Notes: generated by a model not told the origin, from the sequence alone. A stretch of DNA of 64,000 nucleotides from Rhodoblastus acidophilus (GCF_900187365.1 NZ_FYDG01000001.1:992001-1056000); one strand, 5' to 3'; shown: positions 19,072 through 30,000, numbered from the stretch's first letter. Translations and numbers: made by a program.

Positions 19072-19102
19072 CTACGCTACAACCTTGACGTGTAGCGCGT
19101 AG
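19072..19102 (+). promoter_or_regulatory. Imperfect dyad over a TTGACG element upstream of the MerR gene
   Basis: CTACGCTACA is mirrored by TGTAGCGCGTAG around a TTGACG hexamer (19085-19090), 30 to 60 bases before ATG 19133. MerR proteins bind dyads overlapping promoters, so autoregulation is a reasonable reading. The -10 element is not clear (AAAAGA at about 19110), so the promoter itself is uncertain. Confidence 0.35.
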
Positions 19103-19132
19103 CGATTCGAAAAGAACCAAGAGGACCCGTCA

Positions 19133-19552
19133 ATGAACGCCAGCGCCCTGCTCCATAGTCCAACCTTCGAGGCCGATGCCAACAGCCCGGAAATGCTCAC
19201 TATTGGCGAGGTTTCGCGCCTCTACGGCGTCACCCTTCGCGCTCTCCGCTTTTACGAGCAGCGCGGCCTTCTGCAGCCGATCCGCCGCGGCGGCGCGCGT
19301 TTCTATGATGGCGCCCAGAAGGTGCGTCTGCAGATGATCCTGAAGGGCAAGCATCTCGGCTTCACCCTCACGGAAATCGCCGACCTGCTCGAAGCCGAAC
19401 AAGAACGCGGTCCCAAGACCGGGGATTTCGCCCTCGACGAGAAGATGGTTCTGTCGCAACTGCGTCATCTTGAAGAACGCCGCGCGGATCTCGACCAGGC
19501 GATCGCGGAATTGCGCGCCGTGCATCAGAAACTGGCCAACAACGCCGCCTGA
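19133..19552 (+). CDS. MerR-family transcriptional regulator
   Basis: A 139-residue regulator. Residues ~22-90 form the MerR winged helix (LTIGEVSRLYGVTLRALRFY, then the EQRGLLQPIRRGGAR wing), followed by a dimerisation coiled coil (EERRADLDQAIAELRAVHQK). It has no C-terminal metal-binding Cys pair and no large effector domain, so it is not a CueR- or ZntR-type metal sensor. The gene is divergent from the PodJ-like gene across a 254-base spacer and has its own terminator. This short type is common beside polarity and cell-cycle genes in alphaproteobacteria, but its ligand is unknown. Confidence 0.9.
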   Translation: MNASALLHSPTFEADANSPEMLTIGEVSRLYGVTLRALRFYEQRGLLQPIRRGGARFYDGAQKVRLQMILKGKHLGFTLTEIADLLEAEQERGPKTGDFALDEKMVLSQLRHLEERRADLDQAIAELRAVHQKLANNAA

Positions 19553-19582
19553 GAGCACAGGATTTCGTGCGCGCGCAATGCG

Positions 19583-19618
19583 CCCGCCCTGGGGAGGAGC
19601 TCATGGGCGGGTTTTTTT
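19583..19618 (+). terminator. Rho-independent terminator of the MerR gene
   Basis: CCCGCCC (19583-19589) pairs with GGGCGGG (19605-19611) and is followed by seven T residues (19612-19618). It lies 30 bases after the MerR stop codon. Confidence 0.9.
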
Positions 19619-19710
19619 GAGTAAAGCAATCATCTGAATTTATTGATTGGCGAATTGTGCGGGCGTCCGGCGCGATCCCTTCCCGGTTGACGCGCGCGGG
19701 CGACCGCGAT

Positions 19711-21165
19711 TCAGCGCAAGCGATGCAGAACCCCAAGCGCTTCAAGCCGGGTGCGATAACGGGCGCCGACAATGTCGGGGTCGAACAGGTCGCCGGCCGG
19801 CGGCGCAGGCTCCGATCCCAGCCGCGCCACCGCGCGCATCGCCTCGACGGCCGCGGCCGAAACCGGCTCCGCCCACACCTGTCCCTCGCCCCAGGAGTAG
19901 GCGCCTACGGGCACGCGCCGCAGCGCCGCGTCCACCAGAAACTGCCGGCCCCTGTCGCGAAAATCGAGATTGCCCGACCATTTGGTCGCCACCACGGAAC
20001 GACGCAGCAGCAGGGCTTCGGCGATCGGCCGCCCGAACCCCTCGGCGCGGTGCAGCGACACCAGGGCGTCGCAACTGGCGATCAGGCCGAGCACCTCGTC
20101 GCGGCTCCATTCCTCATCGACGAAGGCGATGCGCGGGTCGTCCTCGGCGTCGGCCTGCAGCTTGCGCCATGCCTGGGAGGAGCCTCCGGCGCGCATGGCC
20201 TTGACGACCAGCCGGACCGAAAAGTCCGTCGTCGGGAAGGCCGCGCGAAAAGCGGCGATGACAGCGCCGGGATTCTTGCGGGCGAAGGACGAATTGCCGT
20301 CGAAGAAGCAGACGAAGACGAAGGCGCCTTCGGGCAAGCCATAGGCGGCGCGATCGGGCCGCGCCTGCGCCACCACGGCGGAGGGCATGGCGACGACCGG
20401 AACCGGCGCGCGCAATTCGAAGGCGCTGCGCACGAACGAGCTGATCGCCCAGATTTCGTCGGCGAGCAGCATGCAGAAATCGAGCGGCTCCGGCCAGTTG
20501 GGCAATTCCCACGGCCAGACGCAAATGGTCCTGCGGCCGCGCCACAGCGCCGAGCCGTTGACGCAGAAATAGCGGAACGTCTCCCAGGCCGACATGAACA
20601 GCAGATTGGTGGCGTGCAACGGCGCCGACACGGTCGCGGCGGCGAAGGCGTGCGGCTCGCTGCCGATGTCGCTCCCCACCGGCGCGTCCATCAGCACATG
20701 GGGAATGGCGGCGGCGGTCAAGGCCGCCGCGGCGCAGCGCACGTCCTCGCCGACGCCGAGCCGCGCGTGCAGATGGCCGACCACATTGACGCCGCCCGTC
20801 GCCGGCGCGGGAGACTCGGCGGGCGGCGGCGCCCCCGCCGCGCCGAGATAGAGGCCGCGCACGTCCGGCCGGGCGAAAGCCTCGCGCAACGCCGCATATT
20901 CCTGGACGCCGTGATCGACCTGCCAGGCGAGATAGCGGGTGCGGTCCTCGACCGTTTCGAGATCGAACGCCGCCTGCAGATCGGGCCGCATCAGCCAGAT
21001 GCCGACGCTGACCGCCAACAGGGGTCTGCGGTCGGTGGAGAGGGAATCGCAAGGCTTGAAGAAAATATCGCGCGGGTTCACGCCCGCGCATAATAGCCGC
21101 CGCGCGCACCGGCTCAACTGCAGGCCGATCCGCCAAGGTCCTGTTTCACGCCCCACGCCGCACAC
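19711..21165 (-). CDS. Glycosyltransferase, GT4-like
   Basis: A 484-residue predicted cytoplasmic glycosyltransferase with GT-B fold. The C-terminal half shows FVCFFDGNSSFARKNP, typical of the donor domain start, and the EX7E motif EGFGRPIAE that binds the nucleotide sugar. The N-terminal ~110 residues are not a recognised part of the fold and may be an extra module. GTG 21165 gives the longest reading; GTG 21156 has a better-spaced AAGGTGAG site. It is the last gene of a co-directional block with a type I secretion ATPase, adaptor and Sel1 protein. A role in building or modifying an exported surface polymer is inferred. Confidence 0.82.
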   Translation of the reverse strand: MCGVGRETGPWRIGLQLSRCARRLLCAGVNPRDIFFKPCDSLSTDRRPLLAVSVGIWLMRPDLQAAFDLETVEDRTRYLAWQVDHGVQEYAALREAFARPDVRGLYLGAAGAPPPAESPAPATGGVNVVGHLHARLGVGEDVRCAAAALTAAAIPHVLMDAPVGSDIGSEPHAFAAATVSAPLHATNLLFMSAWETFRYFCVNGSALWRGRRTICVWPWELPNWPEPLDFCMLLADEIWAISSFVRSAFELRAPVPVVAMPSAVVAQARPDRAAYGLPEGAFVFVCFFDGNSSFARKNPGAVIAAFRAAFPTTDFSVRLVVKAMRAGGSSQAWRKLQADAEDDPRIAFVDEEWSRDEVLGLIASCDALVSLHRAEGFGRPIAEALLLRRSVVATKWSGNLDFRDRGRQFLVDAALRRVPVGAYSWGEGQVWAEPVSAAAVEAMRAVARLGSEPAPPAGDLFDPDIVGARYRTRLEALGVLHRLR

Positions 21166-21189
21166 CTCACCTTCGCCTGAGCGATTTTC

Positions 21190-23187
21190 TCAACCGACAG
21201 GCTTGACCGCAGTGAGCGTCGGGTTGCTCTCAGCCCGGGCAGGCGCCTGACCGGACTGAACGGCGGCGTCCGGGCCGGAACCGCCGCTCGATTTGGCCGC
21301 CGGAGCCTTGGGAGCCCCGAGCGCGCCTTGCGCCTCGGCGCGTTTGATCAAATCCATGCCCTTTTCGGGGTCGGCTTCCACGCCCAGCCCCTTCAAAATC
21401 ATTACGCCGAGATTGTAAAGGGCGAGGGCGTGGCCCTGCCCGGCGGCCTGTTCATACCAGCGCACCGCTTCCGCAAGGTCCTTTTCCACCGCCTCGCCCT
21501 GGCAATAGACCACGCCCAGCTGGAATTGCGCGGCGGCGAGACCGGCCTCCGCCGCATTGCGCAGCCAGTGCGCGCCCTCGCGGGCCGCCGCCGGTTCCTT
21601 GCGGCCGAGCAATTGATTGCCGACCAGGTGCTGCGCGATCGGATTGCCGGCCTGCGCCGCGACCAGATAATGGCTGAACGCGTCCTGGGGATTGACCCGC
21701 GCCGGATCGTAATAGCCGGAATAGAGGTGCCCGAGCTGCAGGGACGCCGCGACATAGCCGGCGTCCAGCGCATCCAGCAGCAGCCTCTCGGCCTTGCGCG
21801 AATCCTTGAAGACGTCGCGGCCTTCCAAATAGATCAGCGCCAGCTGGGTCTTGGCGTATCCGTCGCCCGCGTCGGAAGCCTCCTTCAGCAACTCAACCGC
21901 CCTCGGCGCGTTGCGTTCGCCGCCCGCCCCGGCCAGATGCAGCTCGGCCAGTTTCACCTTGGCCTCGCGCAGCCCCTGCTCCGCCGCATATTCGCACCAG
22001 CGCAGCGCCTGGCTCAGATCCTGTTCGACGCCCTGGCCATGCTGGTAGAACACGGCGACATTGAACGCGGCCGTGGCGTGGCCCTGCTCGGCGGCCTTGA
22101 GGAACCAGCGCGCCGCCTCGTTGAGGTTGACCGGCATGCCCAGGCCGTTGGCGGCGTGACGGCCGTAGATGAACATGGCGTTGACGTCGCCCAGTTCCGC
22201 CGCCCGAAGCCGCCAGCGCGCCGCTTCGCGCCAATCCGGCTCGACCGCGCCGCCATGGCTGTAGAAATCGGCCAGCGCGAGCACGGCCGGGAAATGATCG
22301 CGTTTGGCCGATTTGCGCAGGAAGGTCTCGGCGCGGGAGCGATCGCTCACGACGCCTTCGCCGCGCTGCAGCATCATCGCGTATTCGAATTGCGCATAAG
22401 GTTCGCCGCCCTCCGCCGCCAGCCCCATGTAATGGGCCGCCCGCTCGGGATCGGCGTCGCGGCCGGCCCCATCGCGATAGATCGTCGCCATGGCGACCTG
22501 CGCGCTGGAATGGCCTTGATCGGCGGCCTTCTCATACCAATCGGCGCCGCGCGCGCGATCGGCCTCGCCGGCCAGACCGCGGTAGAGAATGTCGGCGAGC
22601 CCGAATTGCGCGGAGGCGTCGCCGCCCTCCGCGCCGCGTTCGAAATGCCATAGGCCCCGGGCGTAATCCTGCGGCGTGATTTTGCCGAGAACGTTAATCA
22701 CGCCCAGCAGGGCGTGCGCTTGCGCCAGACCGGCTTCGGCCGCCTTCCGCAGCCAGTCGAGCGCCTCGTCGGGGCTGGCGGCGTGACGCCCGCCGGCGCC
22801 GTAAAGCGCTTCCGACACGCGGGCGGCCGTATCGGCGTCGCGGGTCGTGCGCCGCCAATATTCCGGCAGCGGCGCCTTGGCGCCGTCCAGCAGCGCGCGT
22901 CCCAGCCGGAACTGAGCCTCGACATGGCCCTGCTCGGCGGCGCGCCGGTGCCAGTTGATGGCGTCGGCCCAATTCCTCTGGACGCCAAAACCCTTTTCGT
23001 AGCAGTCGGCGATGCGGAACGCGCTCTCGACGTCGCCAACCTCGTAAGCGCGCAGCCACAGCCGCACCGCAGCCTGGTGGTGCTCCTCCTCGAACGCGCG
23101 TTGGGCGTTCTGCTTGAGCCGGGACACCAGGACCTGATCGGCGAGCCTCAACGCCTGGCTCGCCGCGCGTCGCAAGGGATTCATCAT
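21190..23187 (-). CDS. Sel1-repeat protein, all-repeat architecture
   Basis: A 665-residue protein made almost wholly of Sel1/TPR-like repeats of about 36 residues. Each carries variants of A..WY.kAAeqGh..Aq..LG.iy..G.GV, from about residue 45 to 630. There is no signal peptide or membrane helix, so it is probably a cytoplasmic protein-protein scaffold. The tail is Pro/Ala-rich. ATG 23187 overlaps the stop of the HlyD-type gene (ATGA), so the two are translationally coupled. It may assemble or regulate the exporter or the neighbouring glycosyltransferases; that role is inferred from coupling only. Confidence 0.85.
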   Translation of the reverse strand: MMNPLRRAASQALRLADQVLVSRLKQNAQRAFEEEHHQAAVRLWLRAYEVGDVESAFRIADCYEKGFGVQRNWADAINWHRRAAEQGHVEAQFRLGRALLDGAKAPLPEYWRRTTRDADTAARVSEALYGAGGRHAASPDEALDWLRKAAEAGLAQAHALLGVINVLGKITPQDYARGLWHFERGAEGGDASAQFGLADILYRGLAGEADRARGADWYEKAADQGHSSAQVAMATIYRDGAGRDADPERAAHYMGLAAEGGEPYAQFEYAMMLQRGEGVVSDRSRAETFLRKSAKRDHFPAVLALADFYSHGGAVEPDWREAARWRLRAAELGDVNAMFIYGRHAANGLGMPVNLNEAARWFLKAAEQGHATAAFNVAVFYQHGQGVEQDLSQALRWCEYAAEQGLREAKVKLAELHLAGAGGERNAPRAVELLKEASDAGDGYAKTQLALIYLEGRDVFKDSRKAERLLLDALDAGYVAASLQLGHLYSGYYDPARVNPQDAFSHYLVAAQAGNPIAQHLVGNQLLGRKEPAAAREGAHWLRNAAEAGLAAAQFQLGVVYCQGEAVEKDLAEAVRWYEQAAGQGHALALYNLGVMILKGLGVEADPEKGMDLIKRAEAQGALGAPKAPAAKSSGGSGPDAAVQSGQAPARAESNPTLTAVKPVG

Positions 23188-24527
23188 GGTTCGCGCATCG
23201 ATCTGGTGACGCGCCGGGCCATGCCCTCGAACAGATATTCGCCGGCCGCGCGCGTGCCGACCTTGACGTCGGCGGTCAGGGTCATGCCGGGCATCAGCCG
23301 GAAATTCTCGGGCACATTGATGAAATGATAATCCTCGATGGCGATGCCGACCCGATAGTAGGGATCGGCCGGCTGGCCGGTGTCGTCATTGGTGGTGAAG
23401 GCGCCTTCGCTGATCCATTTGACGCGCCCATCGGCATAGCCGTGATGCACGAAATCGAACGCGTCCACCCGCAATTGCGCGGGATCGCCGACCCGAATGA
23501 AGCCGATGTCGCGAGTCGAGACGCTGACCAGCGCTTCCACCGGAACATTGGCCGGCATGGCGGACATGAACTCGTCGCCCTCCTTGAGCACCGAGCCGAC
23601 CGACAGCTTGGCGACGGTCAGAACGATGGAATCGTCCCGCGCGAAGATCTGCACGAGGTCATGGTGCTTTTGCGCCTTCTCCAACTGCGCGCGCGCCGTG
23701 TCGCGGGTGTTGCGGGCGGTGACCAAATCCTGGCTGATCGCGGTGGACCATTGCTGGACGAAGGCCTCGCGATCCGCGCGCAGCGACGAGGACTGCGCCT
23801 CGCTCTCCTTCAGGCTGTTGACGAGATTTTCCAGGGTGCGGGCCTGCTCGACGCGCTGATCTTTCGAGGACAATTGGTTGAGCAGCGAACCGGCGCCGCT
23901 CGCCAGCAGCTTGTTGCGCATCTCCTCGACCTTGGCGGCGATCTCGACGCGCTCCTTCATCCGGACGATATCGCCCTGGATCTTCACGACGCTCGCCTGC
24001 GTCTGGTTTTCCTTTTCCTTGAAGCTGTTGATCTGCGCCTTGTATTGCGCCATGCGCTGGTCATACAGCGACTTCTGCAGCTCGATATATTTCTGTTCCG
24101 TCGGATCGGACGACACCGGGAACACCGGCGTCTTGCCGGACAGCTCCGCCTCGTCGCGCACGATTTGCGGATCGAGGCTGGCGAGCTGCTGCTTCAATTG
24201 CAGCACGTCGGCGTCCGCGAAGGTCGGGTCGAGCGTGGCGAGCAGCTGCCCCTTTTTCACGTAATCGCCCTGCCGGACATTGATCGACTTGATGATCGCG
24301 GTGTCGAGCGCCTGAAACACGTCGCGCGGCGCGGTGAGCGTGATCTTGCCATCGGTGCTGGAAATGACGCGATCCAGTTGCATCACCGTCAGAACCACCA
24401 CCATGGACACCACCATGGCGACCACGGCGTACAAAGTCAGGCGGGCCGACAGCGGATCGGGCGCCTCTCGAATGGCGGCGATTTCGGACTGGAACGACCG
24501 TACGGTCGCGAGGGCGTTCTTAGACAA
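23184..24527 (-). CDS. Type I secretion membrane-fusion protein, HlyD family
   Basis: A 447-residue periplasmic adaptor that would link the inner-membrane ABC exporter to a TolC-like channel. One membrane helix lies near residues 34-53 (LYAVVAMVVSMVVVLTVM). The first lipoyl half-motif (INVRQGDYVKKGQLLATLDPT) follows. Long coiled-coil arms (residues ~115-290) lead into the second barrel half and the FRLMPGMTLTADVKVGTR C-terminus, typical of HlyD/PrsE. TTG 24527 is chosen because AAGGGGG precedes it by about 7 bases; GTG 24551 is the alternative. It overlaps the ATPase gene by 8 bases. Confidence 0.9.
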   Translation of the reverse strand: MSKNALATVRSFQSEIAAIREAPDPLSARLTLYAVVAMVVSMVVVLTVMQLDRVISSTDGKITLTAPRDVFQALDTAIIKSINVRQGDYVKKGQLLATLDPTFADADVLQLKQQLASLDPQIVRDEAELSGKTPVFPVSSDPTEQKYIELQKSLYDQRMAQYKAQINSFKEKENQTQASVVKIQGDIVRMKERVEIAAKVEEMRNKLLASGAGSLLNQLSSKDQRVEQARTLENLVNSLKESEAQSSSLRADREAFVQQWSTAISQDLVTARNTRDTARAQLEKAQKHHDLVQIFARDDSIVLTVAKLSVGSVLKEGDEFMSAMPANVPVEALVSVSTRDIGFIRVGDPAQLRVDAFDFVHHGYADGRVKWISEGAFTTNDDTGQPADPYYRVGIAIEDYHFINVPENFRLMPGMTLTADVKVGTRAAGEYLFEGMARRVTRSMREP

Positions 24528-26808
24528 GGCTCGTCCCCCTTCCAGCCGCACGATTCGACGCGGCGGCTTCGATATGGCCGTTCTGCTGCAGCCACAGATT
24601 GCGATAGATCTCGCAACGCTCCAGCAAGGTCTGATGCGGGGCCATGTCGAGGAACTTGCCGCGCTCCAGCACCAGGATCGCGTCCGAATTCACCAGCGAC
24701 GACAGCCGGTGCGAAATCGAGATCACGGTCCGGCCCTTGGCGATCTTGCGGATATTCTCGTTCACGATCGACTCGGAATCCGGGTCGAGCGCGCTGGTGG
24801 CCTCGTCGAAAATCAGGATTTTCGGGTCGAGGATCATGCAGCGCGCGATAGCGAGACGCTGGCGCTGGCCGCCGGACAGGTTCGGCGAGCCTTCATAGAT
24901 ATAGGTGTCGTAGCCGCGCGGCAGGCGATCGATGAATTCTTCGGCGCCGGCGAGCCGCGCCGCCCGCACAACTTCGTCGAAGCTCGCATCGGGTTTGGCG
25001 GCGATGATGTTTTCGCGGATCGTGCCGCGGAACAGGAAGTTTTCCTGCAGCACCACGCCAAGGTTCCGGCGCAGATGCGCGACGTTATATTCGCGCACGT
25101 CGACGCCGTCGATCTTGATCAGCCCCTCATATTCGGCATGGAGCCGCTGCAGCAACCGGGTCACCGTCGTCTTGCCCGAACCGGAGCGCCCGACGACGCC
25201 CAGCGTCGCGCCGACCGGAATCTCGAAGGACAGACCGTCGATGGCCGGCACCAGCGCGCCCTTGTAGGTGAAGCGCACCTTGGAGAATTCGACGTGGCCG
25301 CTGAGCGGCTTGCGCACGCCGCCGTCGCCAATGCCTTCCTCGCGCGGCTGGTTGAGGATCCGCTTGACGATTTCGAGCGCCGCGCGCGCCTCGTCGCCCT
25401 GGGTGATCAACTGGGCCATCTGCATCAGCGGGCCCGCGACGCGCTGCGACAGCATGAGGAAGGCGAACAGCGAGCTGATATGGACGGGGTCCTTGTCCGA
25501 CAGCGCGAGATAGACGCCGAAGCCGTAGCTGCCGGTGACCGCCAGCCGCTCTAGGGGGCGCACGCCGGTCTGGACGATGGCGGCGATCTTGGCCTGATGA
25601 TTGATGGCCTTGGCCGCGCGGGCCACCAGCACGTCCCATTCGCGGCGCTGGCGCCCTTCGAGAGCCAGCGACTTCACCGTGCGCATGCCCGCGACCGTCT
25701 GGTAAAGGAACGAGCCGCGCGCCGTCTGCGCCTCCACGACCTTGCCGGTCGCATCGCGCAAGGTTGGCAGCATCGCGAGCAGCCACAAAACGATCATCCC
25801 GCAGAACGCCAGCACGACAACGGTGAGCGTCGGATTGAAATAGACCATCACAGGCAGGAAGAACACCAGCACCATCGAGTCCAGCACGGTGCCAAACACC
25901 TGGCCAGTCAGGAAATTGCGGATTTTCCACAATTCCTGCACGTCGTGCATGATGCGGCCGATTTCGTGGCGCTCGTAATAGTCGATCGGCAGGGTGAGCA
26001 GGCGATCGAACATATATTCCGACAGCCGCACATCGACCCGGGAGGTCAGAAACTCCAGCAGGTACGAGCGCAAATAGCCGAAAATCGTCTCGAAGACGAT
26101 CACCACCAGCATGCCGATCGACAACACCGTGAAGGTGTTCATCGCCCGGTAGGTGATCACCTTCTGACCGATCAACGAGAAATAGATGATCGGCGCCAGA
26201 GCGATAAAGCTCAGCATCAACGCGCAAATCGCCACGTCGCGGGCGAGCCGGCGTTCCCGCAGGACCAGAGCGAAGATGAACTTCAGGCTGAACGGCTGTT
26301 CTTCGTCCTTGAAATCGTAATTGCGGCGGACCAGCAGGACTTCGCCGGTCCAGATTTCCTGAAAGCGCAGCCAATCGACGAACAGATCCGCGCCTTCGGC
26401 GGCGTTGGGATCTTCGAGCACCACGCCGAGCGGGGCGTTCTCATCAAAAGAGACGCGGGTCAGCACCAGGCTCGCGCCGGTCTTGAGCCGAATGATGGCG
26501 GGAAGGGCCTTGCCGATCTGCGTCAGCCCGCTCCAGTCGAGATGCACCAGCTTGGCTTTCAGCCCGGCCTTGCGCGCGCAATGAACCAGAGCCTCGTAAT
26601 CGACCGCGGGATCGGTCAAGGCGTTGTCGCGCATGACCTCCTCGACCGTCACCGTGATGGCGTGTTGCGCCGCCACCATGCACAGACATTCGAGCGCGGA
26701 TTTGTGCTTTTCATCCCCATGCGGGAAGCCCTCGGGCTGGGAGCCTTGATCACGGGCTCCCTTCGAACGCGCTGCGACAGTCGCAGGCAGACTCTCGGTG
26801 CTGGACAT
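24520..26808 (-). CDS. Type I secretion ABC exporter with catalytically dead C39-like domain
   Basis: A 762-residue HlyB-type exporter. Residues ~30-160 resemble a C39 peptidase, but the segment HKSALECLCMVAA has Ser where the catalytic Cys should be, and the catalytic His region reads GASLVLTR, without His. This is therefore a C39-like substrate-binding domain, as in RTX exporters, and should not cleave a leader. Six membrane helices follow. The nucleotide-binding domain has Walker A GRSGSGKTT, Q-loop VVLQENF, signature LSGGQRQR, Walker B ILIFDEATSALD and the SHR switch. It heads the exporter operon (ATPase, adaptor, Sel1 protein, glycosyltransferase). No RTX substrate gene is in the window. 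Confidence 0.92.
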   Translation of the reverse strand: MSSTESLPATVAARSKGARDQGSQPEGFPHGDEKHKSALECLCMVAAQHAITVTVEEVMRDNALTDPAVDYEALVHCARKAGLKAKLVHLDWSGLTQIGKALPAIIRLKTGASLVLTRVSFDENAPLGVVLEDPNAAEGADLFVDWLRFQEIWTGEVLLVRRNYDFKDEEQPFSLKFIFALVLRERRLARDVAICALMLSFIALAPIIYFSLIGQKVITYRAMNTFTVLSIGMLVVIVFETIFGYLRSYLLEFLTSRVDVRLSEYMFDRLLTLPIDYYERHEIGRIMHDVQELWKIRNFLTGQVFGTVLDSMVLVFFLPVMVYFNPTLTVVVLAFCGMIVLWLLAMLPTLRDATGKVVEAQTARGSFLYQTVAGMRTVKSLALEGRQRREWDVLVARAAKAINHQAKIAAIVQTGVRPLERLAVTGSYGFGVYLALSDKDPVHISSLFAFLMLSQRVAGPLMQMAQLITQGDEARAALEIVKRILNQPREEGIGDGGVRKPLSGHVEFSKVRFTYKGALVPAIDGLSFEIPVGATLGVVGRSGSGKTTVTRLLQRLHAEYEGLIKIDGVDVREYNVAHLRRNLGVVLQENFLFRGTIRENIIAAKPDASFDEVVRAARLAGAEEFIDRLPRGYDTYIYEGSPNLSGGQRQRLAIARCMILDPKILIFDEATSALDPDSESIVNENIRKIAKGRTVISISHRLSSLVNSDAILVLERGKFLDMAPHQTLLERCEIYRNLWLQQNGHIEAAASNRAAGRGTSLV

Positions 26809-27036
26809 AGGCTTCCCAAATTCCCGTGGCGAACAGTCTATTTATAGTGGATCAAAACTCCACGCGCAAGCCAGCCAAGGCGCAGCTGGATTGTCATGTT
26901 CCGACAAACATTTGGCGGCCCCGTGAATATTGATGGCCGGAATATTGGATTCCGTCTGCGCGATACACGCGAGCGCGCGAAATTTGCTCGCTGATGCCCC
27001 ACGCACGCTAGGACATGCCCGTCTGCGTGGATGCTT

Positions 27037-30000
27037 TTACAATTGCGCGTCAATGGCGTCGGCGCAGGTTTCCCAGGAATAACGAGCCATGACGTCGACG
27101 AATCCGGCGGCGCCCATGCGGCGCCGCGCTTGCGGATCGTCGGCGAGCCGCGCCATCGCCTGAGCCAGCGCATCGACGCCGGACACCAGCAGCCCCGTCT
27201 CGCCATCGCGCACGAGATCGCGGAACGAATAGCAATTGGCGTTGGCGATCACCGGCTTGCCGAACAGCCACGCCTCGCACAGCACGATGCCGAAACTCTC
27301 GCTGCGGCTCATGCTGATCAGGCCGAGGCAGCCGGCGAGAGCCCCGCGCGCCACCTCGCGGCTTTGCCGCCCCAGCACATGCAGCCCCGGCGCCTCCGCC
27401 GGCGCGCCGTCGTCGTCAGGCCCGACCATCACCAGATCGAGGTCGGCGCGCACGGCGCGCAGCCGGCGATGCGCCTCGATCACGTCGTGATAGCCCTTGG
27501 AGCCGGTCTTGCGGCCGAGCACGAGGAAAAACGGATTCTCGACCGGACAAACCGCGCGGAACGCGGCCTCGACGCCGGGGCCGCCGAGATCCTCGACGCG
27601 CACGCCGCCGCCGGGAACCACGGCGAATTTATCGGCCTCGCCCAGCCGGCGCGCCAGCGAGGACGAGAACAGCAAGGTCCGGTCGGCGGCGGCGAAGGCG
27701 TCGTAATAGATTTTCCAGTGATAGAAGCGGTCGTCGCCGTGAAAATGCGGCAAGGTGACGATGCGCGGCCGTTCCGGCGCATCCGCCAGCGTCGCCACCG
27801 AGCTGGGAACCACGTCGAACGGCACGCCCTGGACCAGCACGGCGTCGTAGTCGCCGCCATGGGCGGCGAGCCAGTCCTGCATGGCGGGCGCGTGCGGGCC
27901 GCGCACCGAGGCGAAGGCCGCGTCGATTTCCGGTTCGCGCCGCAGCGCCACCCCGCGCAGCGCCTCGACCCAGGCGTCGAATTGCCGGCTGCGCAGCATC
28001 TCGCTCGGCTCGAGGGTCAAATCGACCCAGCGCGTCGTCAACGGCGCGAACACGTCCTGGTCGCCGCACAGCACGCAGGCCGCCTCGACCAGAACGCCGA
28101 ACGGGCGGTAATCGCCGGGCGCCTGATGCTCCTCCGCCCGGCACAGCAGAATGCGCACGCAATCGTCCGGCGCTTGCGGCAGCGCGAAATGCACGTCGAA
28201 ATGCGGCGAGAGCCGCGTTTCGCAATTGACGCTGACGATCGCCGAGCCGTCCCGCGGCGCCTGCAGCAGCACCATCGAGAACGTCTTGGCGACCGAGGCG
28301 AAGCCGCGCAACTGAAACAGCCGGGCGTCCTGCGGCAGCAGGAACGAGAAATCGGGCGCGGTCCAGCGGCGGATCGCGCCATCATGCGCCTCAGGCCCGA
28401 AAAAGCCCGAAAACAGCCGGGGCGACGCCGGGTCGGCGAAGGTCTTGGCGAAGGGCGCGAGCAGATGAAACTCCTCGCTGGCCCAGACGCGCTCGAGATC
28501 GCTGGCGCGCTCGCGCATTTCCGGCTCGCTGAGTTCCTCGCAGGGAAAATAGCGGGCGCTGTCGAACAATTCGCCGAGACGTCCGGCCGCGCCGGGGCCG
28601 TCGGTCAATTCGCAGCCGAAATGATGACGATTCTCGATGCGCTCGACATCGACCGCCGCAAGGTCGATGCGCGAGAACCGCCCGCGCAGCCGCTTGAGCG
28701 TCTCGATCAGATATTCCTCGGCGCCGCCGCGCGACGGCTCGGTGTAGCGATAGGTCACCACCAGCAGGCGGCGCTGCGGCGACGGCGCGGGCGGGCGAAC
28801 CAGCGGCTGCAACGCGTCGCGGTAGTCTTGCGCGACGGCGGCCCAGGACAGTTCATCCTCCGCATAGGCCCGGGCGCGCCGGCCCTGATCGGCCAGCGCC
28901 TCGGGATCGGCCAACATGCGACTGAGGGCCGCGGGAAATTCCGCCAGCGGCGCGACCAGCCCGACGCCCCGCTCGGCCACCGCGAAGCCGCGCGCGCCCT
29001 CCGGCGTGTTCAGGGTCGGCAGGCCGTGCGCCATATAATCCGGCAGTTTCAGGCTGGAGCCACCGCCGGAGGTCAGCGGGTTCAGCGCCAGATCCCATTG
29101 CTGCATCAGAAACGTCTTCATGCGCTCGGGCGCGACGCCATGCAGCACGACATTGTCCGGCGGCCGCACGGTCAGCGCCGTGCAGACCGTTCCGATCAGC
29201 TCGAACCGAATCTGCGGAAACAGCGGCGCGAGCTTCGAGACGATATGATCGGCGGCAGCCACGTTCGGCCCATGGCTCGACCCGAGGAACCCCACCCGCT
29301 TCTGCGCCCGGGCCATGGCTGGCGGCCGTTCGAGCGGCGCGATCCGGCAGCCGTTGGCGGCGAGCACGACCGGCTTGTCGATCATGGCCGCGAAATGCCG
29401 CCGGTCCGCCTCCGTGCAGCAGACGATCAGATCGGCCTGCGTCACCAGACGCCGCTCCAGTTCGGCGATGAACCCGACCAGGCTGCGCGCCAGCGGATGC
29501 CCGCGCAGCAGCGTGCGCTTCAACGCCGCTTCGACATTGTGCGCGCTATAGACCACCGGAAGATCCGGGCGCAGCCGGCGCAATTCGTCGAGCGCCGGCG
29601 CCATGTACGGATGCTCGAAGATCAGCGCCTGGGCGCGCGGCGCCAGCCCGGCCGCGATCTCGCGCAGCGCGCGGGCGCCGGCGACGAACAGCGCCGCGAC
29701 CCCGTCATTGACCGAAATGGTCTGGCCCCGGTTCACCCCGGCCTCGAAGGCCAGATGATCCGCGCTCTTGGGCGCGCCTATCTGCAGCACGCCGCCCTCG
29801 AGCAGCACGACCTGCGCGCTGGCGGCGAAGGTCAGCAGCACGATGTCGCAATCGAGCGCGCCGAGCAGATTGGCGACGCGGGCGGCGCCGCCCGATTGCA
29901 GCCCGCTCAGCGAATAATCGTTAAACGCCAGCGCCAGCGGACGCGACGGCTCGGGATCGGCCAGATCGGCGGCGCGCTCCGCCGCAAGATCGGCGGCGAA

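Noticed and set aside
26444-26689. Active C39 peptidase considered for the exporter
   Set aside because: The catalytic Cys and His positions are substituted, so a cleaving peptidase is not supported.
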